Assembly: GCA_021845155.1 (NCBI GenBank)
Contig: JAKBSB010000025.1
Coordinates: forward strand, 1 to 11,959
Source of the DNA: Thermoplasmata archaeon
GTDB lineage: Archaea; Thermoplasmatota; Thermoplasmata; Thermoplasmatales; Thermoplasmataceae
Length of the DNA stretch: 11,959 nt
Reading direction: 5' to 3'
Positions within the stretch are counted from its first letter, which is position 1; the number at the start of each line of letters is the position of its first letter. The notes beneath the pieces were generated by a model. That model did not search any database. It had not been told where the DNA came from and was given only the letters and a program-made list of their open reading frames with translations. The position numbers were made by a program, and so were the translations under genes. Shown one piece after another: positions 7,055-11,959 of this stretch.

Positions 7055-7280
7055 TTTGTCAGGTCAAACAGTTATGAAGAATATATATTATTCACAGGAT
7101 ATTCAACTATACAGATTTACCGGAAAATTTGCTTTAATATAACTTCCAGAAATGTTACGTTCGGTTCTCTTGGAGAAAACAAACTCTAAACCCAAATGGC
7201 AAAAGCATGGGTCAAATCCCTCCAGAGTCATGGCAAAAATTCAATTTTATAAAATATGATATAAACCGGAAAACTGATTT

Positions 7281-7288
7281 TTAATATA
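7281..7288 (+). promoter_or_regulatory. TATA-like box for aspS
   Basis: TTAATATA is centred about 23 nt before ATG 7307, giving a leaderless or very short leader. The 282-bp region from 7025 to 7306 is a divergent promoter region shared with the NfeD-family gene. Apart from a 9-bp direct repeat (7196 and 7230) I see nothing else distinct in it. Confidence 0.4.
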
Positions 7289-7306
7289 TCATAGTAATTA
7301 TCCCTC

Positions 7307-8596
7307 ATGGAAAGAAGTCTCGCAGGGGACCTTCAAAGTCTACCTGATGGAAGCAGAGTTGTTATTAACGGATGGGCACAGGAGATAAGGTCTCTGAAAA
7401 ATCTTGTTTTCGTTGTGGTAAGAGACAGCACAGGACAGATCCAGGCCACTTTTAAGCGCGATAACTTTCCAGACATGGATACTCTTTCAAATCTTTCAAG
7501 GGAATCAGTCATAAGCGTAACAGGCAAATTGAACCTGAAGTCAAAAAGCAAAACAGGAATGGAGATTGAAGCAACCGGTATAAGTATACTCAATGTCTCA
7601 GAATCGCCCCTTCCCCTAGGGATAATTGATCCAGTGGAGGCTGACTTTGAGACGAGACTCAACAACAGATTCCTGGATCTCAGGAAACCCGTCAAGGCAA
7701 GTATTTTCAGGATTAAGAGTTCAATGCTCTGGGGAATACGTGATTACCTTCACAGGGAGAATTTCGTGGAGGTCCAGACACCAAAGATCGTTGCGGCGGC
7801 TACAGAGGGTGGAGCAGATCTGTTTCCCGTCAAATATTTCGAGAAGGAAGCTTACCTTAACCAGTCCCCGCAGCTTTACAAGGAAATACTCATATCATCG
7901 GGAATCGACAGGGTCTTCGAAGTGGGACCGGCTTTCAGGGCAGAGGAACACAATACCGTGAGACACCTGAACGAATTTACATCAGTGGATATTGAAATGG
8001 CATTCTCTGATCACAACGCAGCAATGACGATGCTTGAAAATTCTGTGAAAAGCGGAATAGAAAACGTGTTGAAGTCAAATTCAAGGGATCTTGAACTTCT
8101 TGGGCTGAAGGTCGAAGTGCCTGAAGTCCCATTCCCGCGCATAAGCTATGAGGAATGCAGGCAGATTGCATCTGCCAACGGGGTGGAAATCCCATTCGGG
8201 GAAGACCTTTCAGTGGAGGCTCTCAAATTTATTGGTGATAAATTCCACGATTTTTATTTCATAGTCGACTGGCCTTCTTCATTGAGGCCTTTTTATACGA
8301 TGCCAAAGAAGGATAATCCGAGATATACGAATTCATACGACCTTCAATACAGGGAAAAGGAAATTACTTCCGGAGCCCAGAGAGTACATAATCCAGATAT
8401 TCTCATAAAAAGATTTATGGAAAAAGGCCTTAAGGCCGAAAATTTTGAATTCTACATCAAGGCGTTCCGATACGGTATGCCTCCACATGCCGGGTGGGGA
8501 CTTGGTCTGGAGAGGCTTCTTATGATTCTCCTTGACCTGCCGAACATAAGGGAAGGCACTTTATTTCCGCGTGACAGGACGAGAATTGTTCCTTGA
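7307..8596 (+). CDS. aspS: aspartyl-tRNA synthetase, archaeal/eukaryal type (class IIb)
   Basis: Charges tRNA-Asp with aspartate. The protein has 429 aa, typical of the short archaeal form. An N-terminal anticodon-binding OB fold (about 15-100) contains INGWAQEIR and [12 protein letters not shown]. The class II catalytic domain follows: [12 protein letters not shown], then SPQLYKE, then motif 2 with [20 protein letters not shown], then RPFYTMP and [11 protein letters not shown], and motif 3 GLGLERLL followed by LFPRDRTR near the end. The [10 protein letters not shown] and FPRDR segments point to AspRS rather than AsnRS. The two positions that separate discriminating from non-discriminating archaeal AspRS (Trp26/Lys85 versus His/Pro) read Q25 and E110 by my alignment, so tRNA-Asn mischarging cannot be judged. 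It starts at ATG 7307 near a TATA box. A pyrimidine-rich stretch and T6 tract (8632-8637) after the stop could terminate it, inside the antisense 44-aa ORF. Confidence 0.95.
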   Translation: MERSLAGDLQSLPDGSRVVINGWAQEIRSLKNLVFVVVRDSTGQIQATFKRDNFPDMDTLSNLSRESVISVTGKLNLKSKSKTGMEIEATGISILNVSESPLPLGIIDPVEADFETRLNNRFLDLRKPVKASIFRIKSSMLWGIRDYLHRENFVEVQTPKIVAAATEGGADLFPVKYFEKEAYLNQSPQLYKEILISSGIDRVFEVGPAFRAEEHNTVRHLNEFTSVDIEMAFSDHNAAMTMLENSVKSGIENVLKSNSRDLELLGLKVEVPEVPFPRISYEECRQIASANGVEIPFGEDLSVEALKFIGDKFHDFYFIVDWPSSLRPFYTMPKKDNPRYTNSYDLQYREKEITSGAQRVHNPDILIKRFMEKGLKAENFEFYIKAFRYGMPPHAGWGLGLERLLMILLDLPNIREGTLFPRDRTRIVP

Positions 8597-8695
8597 ACTA
8601 TTCTTCCTTCCTTCCTCCTCACCAAAAACAGTTTTTTCTAGCTCTTCGTAGCTGGCTTCTTCCAGGTCGTCTATTGAAAATTTCTTCTTAGACAT
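8561..8695 (-). CDS. possible small acidic/basic protein, 44 aa
   Basis: This short reading frame runs from ATG 8695 to TAA 8561 and begins MSKKKFSIDDLEEASYEEL. The N-terminal half is strongly charged and likely helical, with an acidic cluster up to about residue 28. The tail is Arg/Asn/Ser-rich. There is no cysteine and no membrane segment. The last 12 codons overlap the 3' end of aspS on the other strand. TATA-like stretches lie upstream on the minus strand around 8703-8713 and 8726-8736; the farther one would give a leader of about 10 nt containing GGTCACAG. Protein-like composition and a plausible promoter favour a real gene. Its short length and the antisense overlap are the reasons for caution. 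I do not recognise the family. Confidence 0.45.
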   Translation of the reverse strand: MSKKKFSIDDLEEASYEELEKTVFGEEEGRKNSSRNNSRPVTRK

Positions 8696-8927
8696 CTGTG
8701 ACCAATATAATATACGCAATTTGACTATATATATTTTAAAGAACTTTTTCTTTGAATTTTTATTGCGTAATAAAATTTAGAAGTACCAGAGGATAGGTCA
8801 AATAACCAACCTTTGTGTTAAAACTATCTGATTTCCCATAATTCTTAGGACCTATTGTTATTCATGGTTCTTGCCTTTAAAACATCGCCCATAAAAGATC
8901 ACTTATAATCTGATAACATAATCCTTC
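8696..8927. other. AT-rich intergenic region with inverted repeats
   Basis: No convincing gene is seen in these 232 bases. They hold the probable promoters of the 44-aa ORF (leftward) and of the hydroxyacyl-CoA dehydrogenase gene (rightward). An 8-bp inverted repeat, TACGCAAT at 8713-8720 and ATTGCGTA at 8762-8769, brackets a potential hairpin at 8735-8756. A second, 7-bp inverted pair is ATAGGTC at 8793-8799 and GACCTAT at 8849-8855. Confidence 0.5.
8902..8909 (+). promoter_or_regulatory. TATA-like box for the hydroxyacyl-CoA dehydrogenase gene
   Basis: CTTATAAT is centred about 22 nt before ATG 8928. No ribosome binding site is evident, consistent with a leaderless transcript. Confidence 0.45.
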
Positions 8928-9887
8928 ATGGCCATCAGGAAGATTGCAGTTGTTGGTTCGGGAAGTATGGGTTCTTCAATAGCGGAGATTTTTGCGTTCA
9001 ATGGATATGAGGTCTTTTTGAAGGATCAGAATATTGATCTGGTAAACGCCGGTATAGGCAGAATAAAGAAAATCCTTCAAGGGCAGCTTCTCTTTCAGGA
9101 GAGCAGGGCCTCAAAGGAGATATCACGGATTGAAGGTATTGGGGTAGTGCTTACAGAGGATCAGAAAGAAGTTATCAGGAATAAATTGAAGGCAGAACTC
9201 ACAGAAAGGAAAGTGGAAGAGATCATCGGCCGAATAAAACCCGCCGTTGATTATTCAGGATTTGAAGATGTGGACTATGTAGTTGAAGCCGTTTTTGAAA
9301 ACATGGAAGTCAAGAAGGCAGTCATGAAAGATCTGTCATCGCACTGCAGAGAAAATGCAATAATCAGCACAAATACATCATCTTTAAGCATTACAAAGAT
9401 TTCATCATTCATCAAGAATCCGGGGAGGTCCATAGTGACTCACTTCTTCAATCCGCCTTATACTCTGCCCCTGGTAGAAATAGTGCCTGGGTTAAGAACC
9501 TCCGATTCAACTGTGAAGGAGATGCTGGAATTCTATTCAAAGATCAAGAATCACCGTGGATTAATGAGGCCCATAAGGGTTAAGGAAGTTCCCGGGTTCC
9601 TGGTAAACAGGATACTTGTTCCAGTAATGAATGAAGCAGCAATAATGCTGGATGAAGGGATTGCGGATGCAAAAGACATTGACACTGCCATGAAACTTGG
9701 GGCGGGATTCCCAATGGGTCCCCTCGAGCTGTCCGATATGGTGGGAATTGATGTCACCTTAGATGTGATTCGTATTCTCTACGAGGAATACGCAGACCAG
9801 AAATACAGGCCGTCCCTTTTACTGAAAAGGATGGTTGACTCCAATAAACTTGGAGTCAAGAATGGTGAAGGCTTCTACAGCCATTAA
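8928..9887 (+). CDS. 3-hydroxyacyl-CoA dehydrogenase (3-hydroxybutyryl-CoA dehydrogenase family)
   Basis: NAD-dependent oxidation of (S)-3-hydroxyacyl-CoA, the third step of beta-oxidation, or the reverse in synthesis. The 319-aa protein has an N-terminal Rossmann domain with GSGSMG (10-15), then VVEAVFENMEVKK (118-130), and the TNTSSLSI segment containing S151. The catalytic pair is H172 (in THFFNPP) and E184 (in LVEIVPG), followed by N227 in VPGFLVNR; these match the Ser/His/Glu/Asn set of the human enzyme. The C-terminal domain shows AMKLGAGFPMGPLELSDMVG and ends GEGFYSH. Stand-alone bacterial enzymes have about 282 residues. The extra length is mainly a charged, helical insertion of about 30 residues at about 56-90, within the Rossmann domain. 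The gene is isolated: no thiolase or enoyl-CoA hydratase is adjacent. It converges on the 95-aa ORF with only 7 bp between the stop codons. Confidence 0.92.
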   Translation: MAIRKIAVVGSGSMGSSIAEIFAFNGYEVFLKDQNIDLVNAGIGRIKKILQGQLLFQESRASKEISRIEGIGVVLTEDQKEVIRNKLKAELTERKVEEIIGRIKPAVDYSGFEDVDYVVEAVFENMEVKKAVMKDLSSHCRENAIISTNTSSLSITKISSFIKNPGRSIVTHFFNPPYTLPLVEIVPGLRTSDSTVKEMLEFYSKIKNHRGLMRPIRVKEVPGFLVNRILVPVMNEAAIMLDEGIADAKDIDTAMKLGAGFPMGPLELSDMVGIDVTLDVIRILYEEYADQKYRPSLLLKRMVDSNKLGVKNGEGFYSH

Positions 9888-9894
9888 AAAATCA

Positions 9895-10182
9895 CTATTT
9901 TATCTGGTTTATGCCACCCATCTGCCTGTTCACAAGGACAACAGTTGGGGTTATAACATATTTCTTCTGTGAAATCCTGAAAATAGACACCAGGACATTT
10001 TTCTTCTTGTTGTCACTAAAGACCTTCCTGATTTCACTGATCAGACTTTTATTCACGTTGAGTTCCACATATATGGGATTGCCCATATGGTACCAAGTGG
10101 CTATTATGGAACCCTCGTCTACCAGCTCCACATCTTCTCTGTCCACCTCAAAGTCAAACCTTTGTCCTACCTCTATTTTCAA
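9895..10182 (-). CDS. hypothetical protein, 95 aa
   Basis: I do not recognise this family. The frame has no ATG before residue 33, so the only sensible start is TTG 10182 (MKIEVGQRFDFEV). The in-frame codons upstream run to a TAA at 10219 without a start. The composition suggests a small beta-rich soluble protein: several strand-like stretches (IIATWYH, PIYVELNV, NVLVSIFRI, KYVITPTVVLV) around a basic KVFSDNKKKN turn region (about 53-62). There is no cysteine, signal peptide or membrane segment. A TATA-like box at 10215-10222 on the minus strand is centred about 36 nt before the TTG, giving a leader of about 10 nt. The gene lies downstream of MBF1 on the same strand but behind a T-rich terminator, so it is probably transcribed alone. 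Confidence 0.68.
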   Translation of the reverse strand: MKIEVGQRFDFEVDREDVELVDEGSIIATWYHMGNPIYVELNVNKSLISEIRKVFSDNKKKNVLVSIFRISQKKYVITPTVVLVNRQMGGINQIK

Positions 10183-10214
10183 TTCTTGTACCTTAGCTAA
10201 TAGAAAAAACCAAG

Positions 10215-10222
10215 TTATTTAA
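10215..10222 (-). promoter_or_regulatory. TATA-like box for the 95-aa protein gene
   Basis: The minus-strand sequence TTAAATAA is centred about 36 nt before TTG 10182. It predicts a leader of about 10 nt containing GGTAC, which may assist the weak start codon. Confidence 0.4.
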
Positions 10223-10271
10223 GCTTTTTCTGTACGTGATATAATCGAAATCATATTAACCTATTATCCTT

Positions 10272-10282
10272 AAAATAAAAAA
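10272..10282 (-). terminator. T-rich terminator after MBF1 gene
   Basis: The minus strand reads TTTTTTATTTT starting about 18 nt after the TGA stop at 10300. It is an oligo-T tract without a hairpin, of the kind used by archaeal RNA polymerase. Confidence 0.5.
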
Positions 10283-10299
10283 GTTGAAGTAGTAAGGGG

Positions 10300-10743
10300 T
10301 CACTCCGTCTCGATCAAGGTAACTCCCAGAACTTTTTCGAGCTTCCTTGCTATCCTGATATCAGGTGTGAGACTCCCTCTCTCTATATTCGCAAGAACGT
10401 TCTTTCTTTCCAGTATTTTCGCGGCCAGATCATCCTGGGTCATCTCCAGTTTTGAACGGGCGTCGTGGATAAGTTTCGCGTATTCAGGCACAACAAGAAG
10501 GTTCTCAATGTTATCTTTTTTCTTTACAGGCTTGCTTTTACGTGGCATTGGGGGGCGATATTCACGCTGTGGAAGCTTAACTGCTTCAGGTTGCACTTTT
10601 ACAGGATTCGAGTATCCTGAGGATCGAAGTTTATCTACGGGCACCCCGAATTTGCTGCAGGAATCACACACACTGAGAATTGCACCATCCACTCTCACCT
10701 TTGTAAGCTTTTCAACGTTCTTTCCGCACATTTCACATTCCAT
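10300..10743 (-). CDS. mbf1: archaeal multiprotein bridging factor 1 (MBF1), zinc ribbon plus HTH
   Basis: Archaeal homologue of eukaryotic MBF1, a conserved helix-turn-helix protein associated with transcription and, in archaea, with ribosomes. 147 aa. The N-terminal zinc site is C3-x2-C6 and C26-x2-C29. A basic, proline-rich linker follows (about 58-76, including PPMPRKSKPVKKK). The C-terminal Cro-type HTH runs from about 88 to 143, with the recognisable MTQDDLAAKI and NVLANIERGSLTPDI. This domain order is specific to the archaeal form; eukaryotic MBF1 lacks the zinc ribbon. Start: ATG 10743 is preceded by a strong G-rich Shine-Dalgarno-like GGGAGGGG, so this message, unlike most neighbours, has a leader. 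The gene is divergent from flpA across 116 bp. Confidence 0.93.
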   Translation of the reverse strand: MECEMCGKNVEKLTKVRVDGAILSVCDSCSKFGVPVDKLRSSGYSNPVKVQPEAVKLPQREYRPPMPRKSKPVKKKDNIENLLVVPEYAKLIHDARSKLEMTQDDLAAKILERKNVLANIERGSLTPDIRIARKLEKVLGVTLIETE

Positions 10744-10749
10744 AAATAG

Positions 10750-10757
10750 CCCCTCCC
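10750..10757 (-). promoter_or_regulatory. Shine-Dalgarno-like site for MBF1 gene
   Basis: GGGAGGGG on the minus strand lies 6 nt before ATG 10743. It is the strongest ribosome-binding-like sequence in the window and fixes this start. A TATA-like box, TTTAATTA at 10779-10786, would place the transcript start just upstream of it. Confidence 0.6.
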
Positions 10758-10831
10758 TTCAGATCACTCATGTTCTATTAATTAAAAATGGTTAGTTTAA
10801 AGTTTCTATTTCAAAGTGGTAAAACACAACT

Positions 10832-10839
10832 GTAAATAA
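10832..10839 (+). promoter_or_regulatory. TATA-like box for flpA
   Basis: GTAAATAA is centred about 25 nt before ATG 10860, consistent with a leaderless message. Confidence 0.4.
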
Positions 10840-10859
10840 TTCACAGCAATTGGGTTGGC

Positions 10860-11507
10860 ATGGAGTCTGGATGGAACCCCATGCTGAGAAAAGATGGTGG
10901 AAACTTCTACACAATTTCATCATATCAAAAGCCTGTATACGGGGAAAAAATAAAGAAAGAGAACGGTTTTTACAAACGTTACTGGGACCCAAAAAGAAGC
11001 AAGCTTTCTGCTGCACTCAAAAAAGGCCTGAGGTACGTCCCGTTCGAGAAAGATAGCAGGGTTCTCTATCTGGGGGCATCCACAGGCACAACAGTGAGCC
11101 ATATTGTGGACCTTTGCCCAGATGGCGAGGTATTTGCTGTCGAGTACTCATTCGAATCATTTACCAAGCTCCTTAACATTTCCGGCGAAAGGGAAAACCT
11201 CTTTCCATTTCTTGAGGACGCCATGAATATTGAAAATATTGCAGGATTTATCAACAATCCGCAAATAATATACCAGGACATATCACAGAGGCATCAGGTG
11301 CAGATCTTCAATCTTGCGGCGTCCACTTTCAAATCCGTGAAGAAAGCAATCCTCATCATCAAGGTGAGAGCAATAAGCGCAAGGCAGAATGAAAAAGAGG
11401 TAGTGAAGAATTCAATAAAGGGAATTAATGGATTCAGGGTACTGGAGATAATAGACCTGAAACCATTTGACAAATCTAACTATCTTGTTTATCTGGAAAG
11501 GCAGTGA
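10860..11507 (+). CDS. flpA: fibrillarin-like rRNA/tRNA 2'-O-methyltransferase
   Basis: Catalytic subunit of the archaeal C/D box sRNP, which methylates ribose 2'-OH groups of rRNA and tRNA guided by sRNAs together with Nop5 and L7Ae. 215 aa, typical archaeal length. Seen: the fibrillarin N-terminal segment ending in YWDPKRSKLSAAL (41-53), the SAM-binding motif LYLGASTGTTVSHI (69-82), E95 in VFAVEYS, LEDA (118-121), IYQDISQ (137-143) and IIKVRAIS (166-173). Three of the four K-D-K-H/E tetrad positions are visible as K48, D140 and K168. The fourth, usually in a DLEPYEKDH-like segment, reads DLKPFDKSN here, giving N207. The ATG at 10860 sits about 25 nt after a TATA box. Nop5, often adjacent in archaea, is on neither side: MBF1 is divergent, and a SAM methyltransferase gene follows after 37 bp. 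Confidence 0.93.
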   Translation: MESGWNPMLRKDGGNFYTISSYQKPVYGEKIKKENGFYKRYWDPKRSKLSAALKKGLRYVPFEKDSRVLYLGASTGTTVSHIVDLCPDGEVFAVEYSFESFTKLLNISGERENLFPFLEDAMNIENIAGFINNPQIIYQDISQRHQVQIFNLAASTFKSVKKAILIIKVRAISARQNEKEVVKNSIKGINGFRVLEIIDLKPFDKSNYLVYLERQ

Positions 11508-11515
11508 GAAAATAC

Positions 11516-11524
11516 AATTATATG
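11516..11524 (+). promoter_or_regulatory. TATA-like box for the methyltransferase gene
   Basis: AATTATATG is centred about 25 nt before ATG 11545, just after the flpA stop. It allows separate leaderless transcription, although cotranscription with flpA is also possible across the 37-bp gap. Confidence 0.4.
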
Positions 11525-11544
11525 TATAAAAACGCTGATCGGCT

Positions 11545-11959
11545 ATGGAAGGAAACCCGTTTTTTGAAAGGAATGCCGAAAAATACGCAGTAAGCCAGTC
11601 GCATAAGAAGGGAGAGGACCTTGACATTCTGGAACGTCTTTTAAAACCGGCCAAAAATGAGACTTTGCTTGATATAGGCACAGGAACAGGGTTTACCGCT
11701 GTAAGACTGGCACCGATGGTCAGGTCTGTCACCGCTTTAGATCCCACTGAAGGAATGCTTGACCAGGCCAGAAAGATTGCCCGGGAGTCAGGAATAACCA
11801 ATATTCAATTTCTAAAGTCATCCTGGGAAAACCTGAATCCAGATGAAAGCAGGTTTGACATAATTACCTGCAGGAGGGCAGCTCATCACTTTCATAATAT
11901 GGACAGGTTCTTCACAAAGGTATATTCTCTCTTGAATCCGGGAGGAAGATTTGCATTTG
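11545..11959 (+). CDS. class I SAM-dependent methyltransferase, UbiE/Methyltransf_11-like, 3' end beyond window
   Basis: The first 138 residues of a Rossmann-fold methyltransferase are visible. Motif I is LLDIGTGTGF (41-50), binding SAM. The acidic residue ending strand 2 is D66 in VTALDPTEGM, where the SAM ribose binds. Motif II/IV-like RFDIITCRRAAHHF (103-116) and LNPGGRFAF (130-138) follow the order of the UbiE/COQ5 and Methyltransf_11 group. The substrate cannot be named: this subfamily includes quinone, lipid and small-molecule methyltransferases, and the specificity-determining C-terminus is outside the window. The start ATG 11545 lies about 25 nt from a TATA-like box. Same strand as flpA, but no functional link is implied by the sequence. 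Confidence 0.88.
   Translation, partial: MEGNPFFERNAEKYAVSQSHKKGEDLDILERLLKPAKNETLLDIGTGTGFTAVRLAPMVRSVTALDPTEGMLDQARKIARESGITNIQFLKSSWENLNPDESRFDIITCRRAAHHFHNMDRFFTKVYSLLNPGGRFAF

Noticed and set aside
7031..7306. Possible C/D box sRNA in the aspS upstream region
   Set aside because: ATGATAT and CTGA are near each other, but the C box does not fit the consensus and the spacing is too short for a C/D sRNA.
11412..11801. 129-aa minus-strand frame at the right end
   Set aside because: It overlaps the flpA 3' end and the methyltransferase start, both well supported on the plus strand.
1..11959. CRISPR arrays, transposases, integrases, toxin-antitoxin or defence genes
   Set aside because: No regularly spaced repeats and no such protein families were seen on either strand. 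The region reads as ordinary core chromosome.

Overview
The window is a stretch of euryarchaeal chromosome, most likely from a member of the Thermoplasmatales or a close relative. The information-processing genes are archaeal: an MCM helicase, a fibrillarin-like 2'-O-methyltransferase, an MBF1 zinc-ribbon/HTH protein, an archaeal-type aspartyl-tRNA synthetase, and a tRNA without an encoded CCA end. TATA-like boxes lie about 22-28 nt before most start codons, which suggests leaderless transcription. The moderate base composition, the catabolic genes (ROK sugar kinase, 3-hydroxyacyl-CoA dehydrogenase) and a charge-poor, sequon-rich extracytoplasmic protease domain suggest a heterotrophic acidophile. 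The lineage is an inference, because no 16S gene or marker comparison is available here.

Layout, left to right. 1-1353 (-): 5' two thirds of mcm, cut by the left edge. 1490-1563 (+): tRNA-Thr(GGT), divergent from mcm. 1634-2551 (+): NAD-dependent epimerase/dehydratase-like SDR. 2656-4050 (-): bacterial-type glutamate decarboxylase. 4246-4641 (+): unknown 131-aa protein. 4692-5633 (-): ROK kinase. 5732-7024 (-): long-form NfeD/ClpP-class membrane protease. 7307-8596 (+): aspS. 8561-8695 (-): possible 44-aa protein overlapping the aspS 3' end. 8928-9887 (+): 3-hydroxyacyl-CoA dehydrogenase. 9895-10182 (-): unknown 95-aa protein. 10300-10743 (-): MBF1. 10860-11507 (+): flpA. 11545-11959 (+): class I SAM methyltransferase, cut by the right edge.

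The genes are mostly monocistronic. Strand switches are frequent, convergent gaps are short (4-104 bp) and almost every gene has its own TATA-like box, so there is no clear multi-gene operon. Two themes can be read from the content. One is core information processing: replication (MCM), translation (tRNA-Thr, AspRS), RNA modification (FlpA) and transcription (MBF1). The other is heterotrophic metabolism and possibly acid adaptation: glutamate decarboxylase, ROK kinase, hydroxyacyl-CoA dehydrogenase and the surface protease.

I found no CRISPR array, mobile element, toxin-antitoxin pair or defence cluster, and no evident undescribed multi-gene system. The most unusual single observation is the NfeD-family protease. 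It keeps its catalytic serine, but its extracytoplasmic domain has no lysine where the Pyrococcus Ser-Lys dyad has one; by my alignment a glutamate takes that place. Other points for follow-up are a histidine near the C-terminus of the glutamate decarboxylase, AspRS specificity positions that fit neither known class, an apparent His-to-Asn change in the fibrillarin tetrad, and the small antisense ORF at the aspS 3' end.
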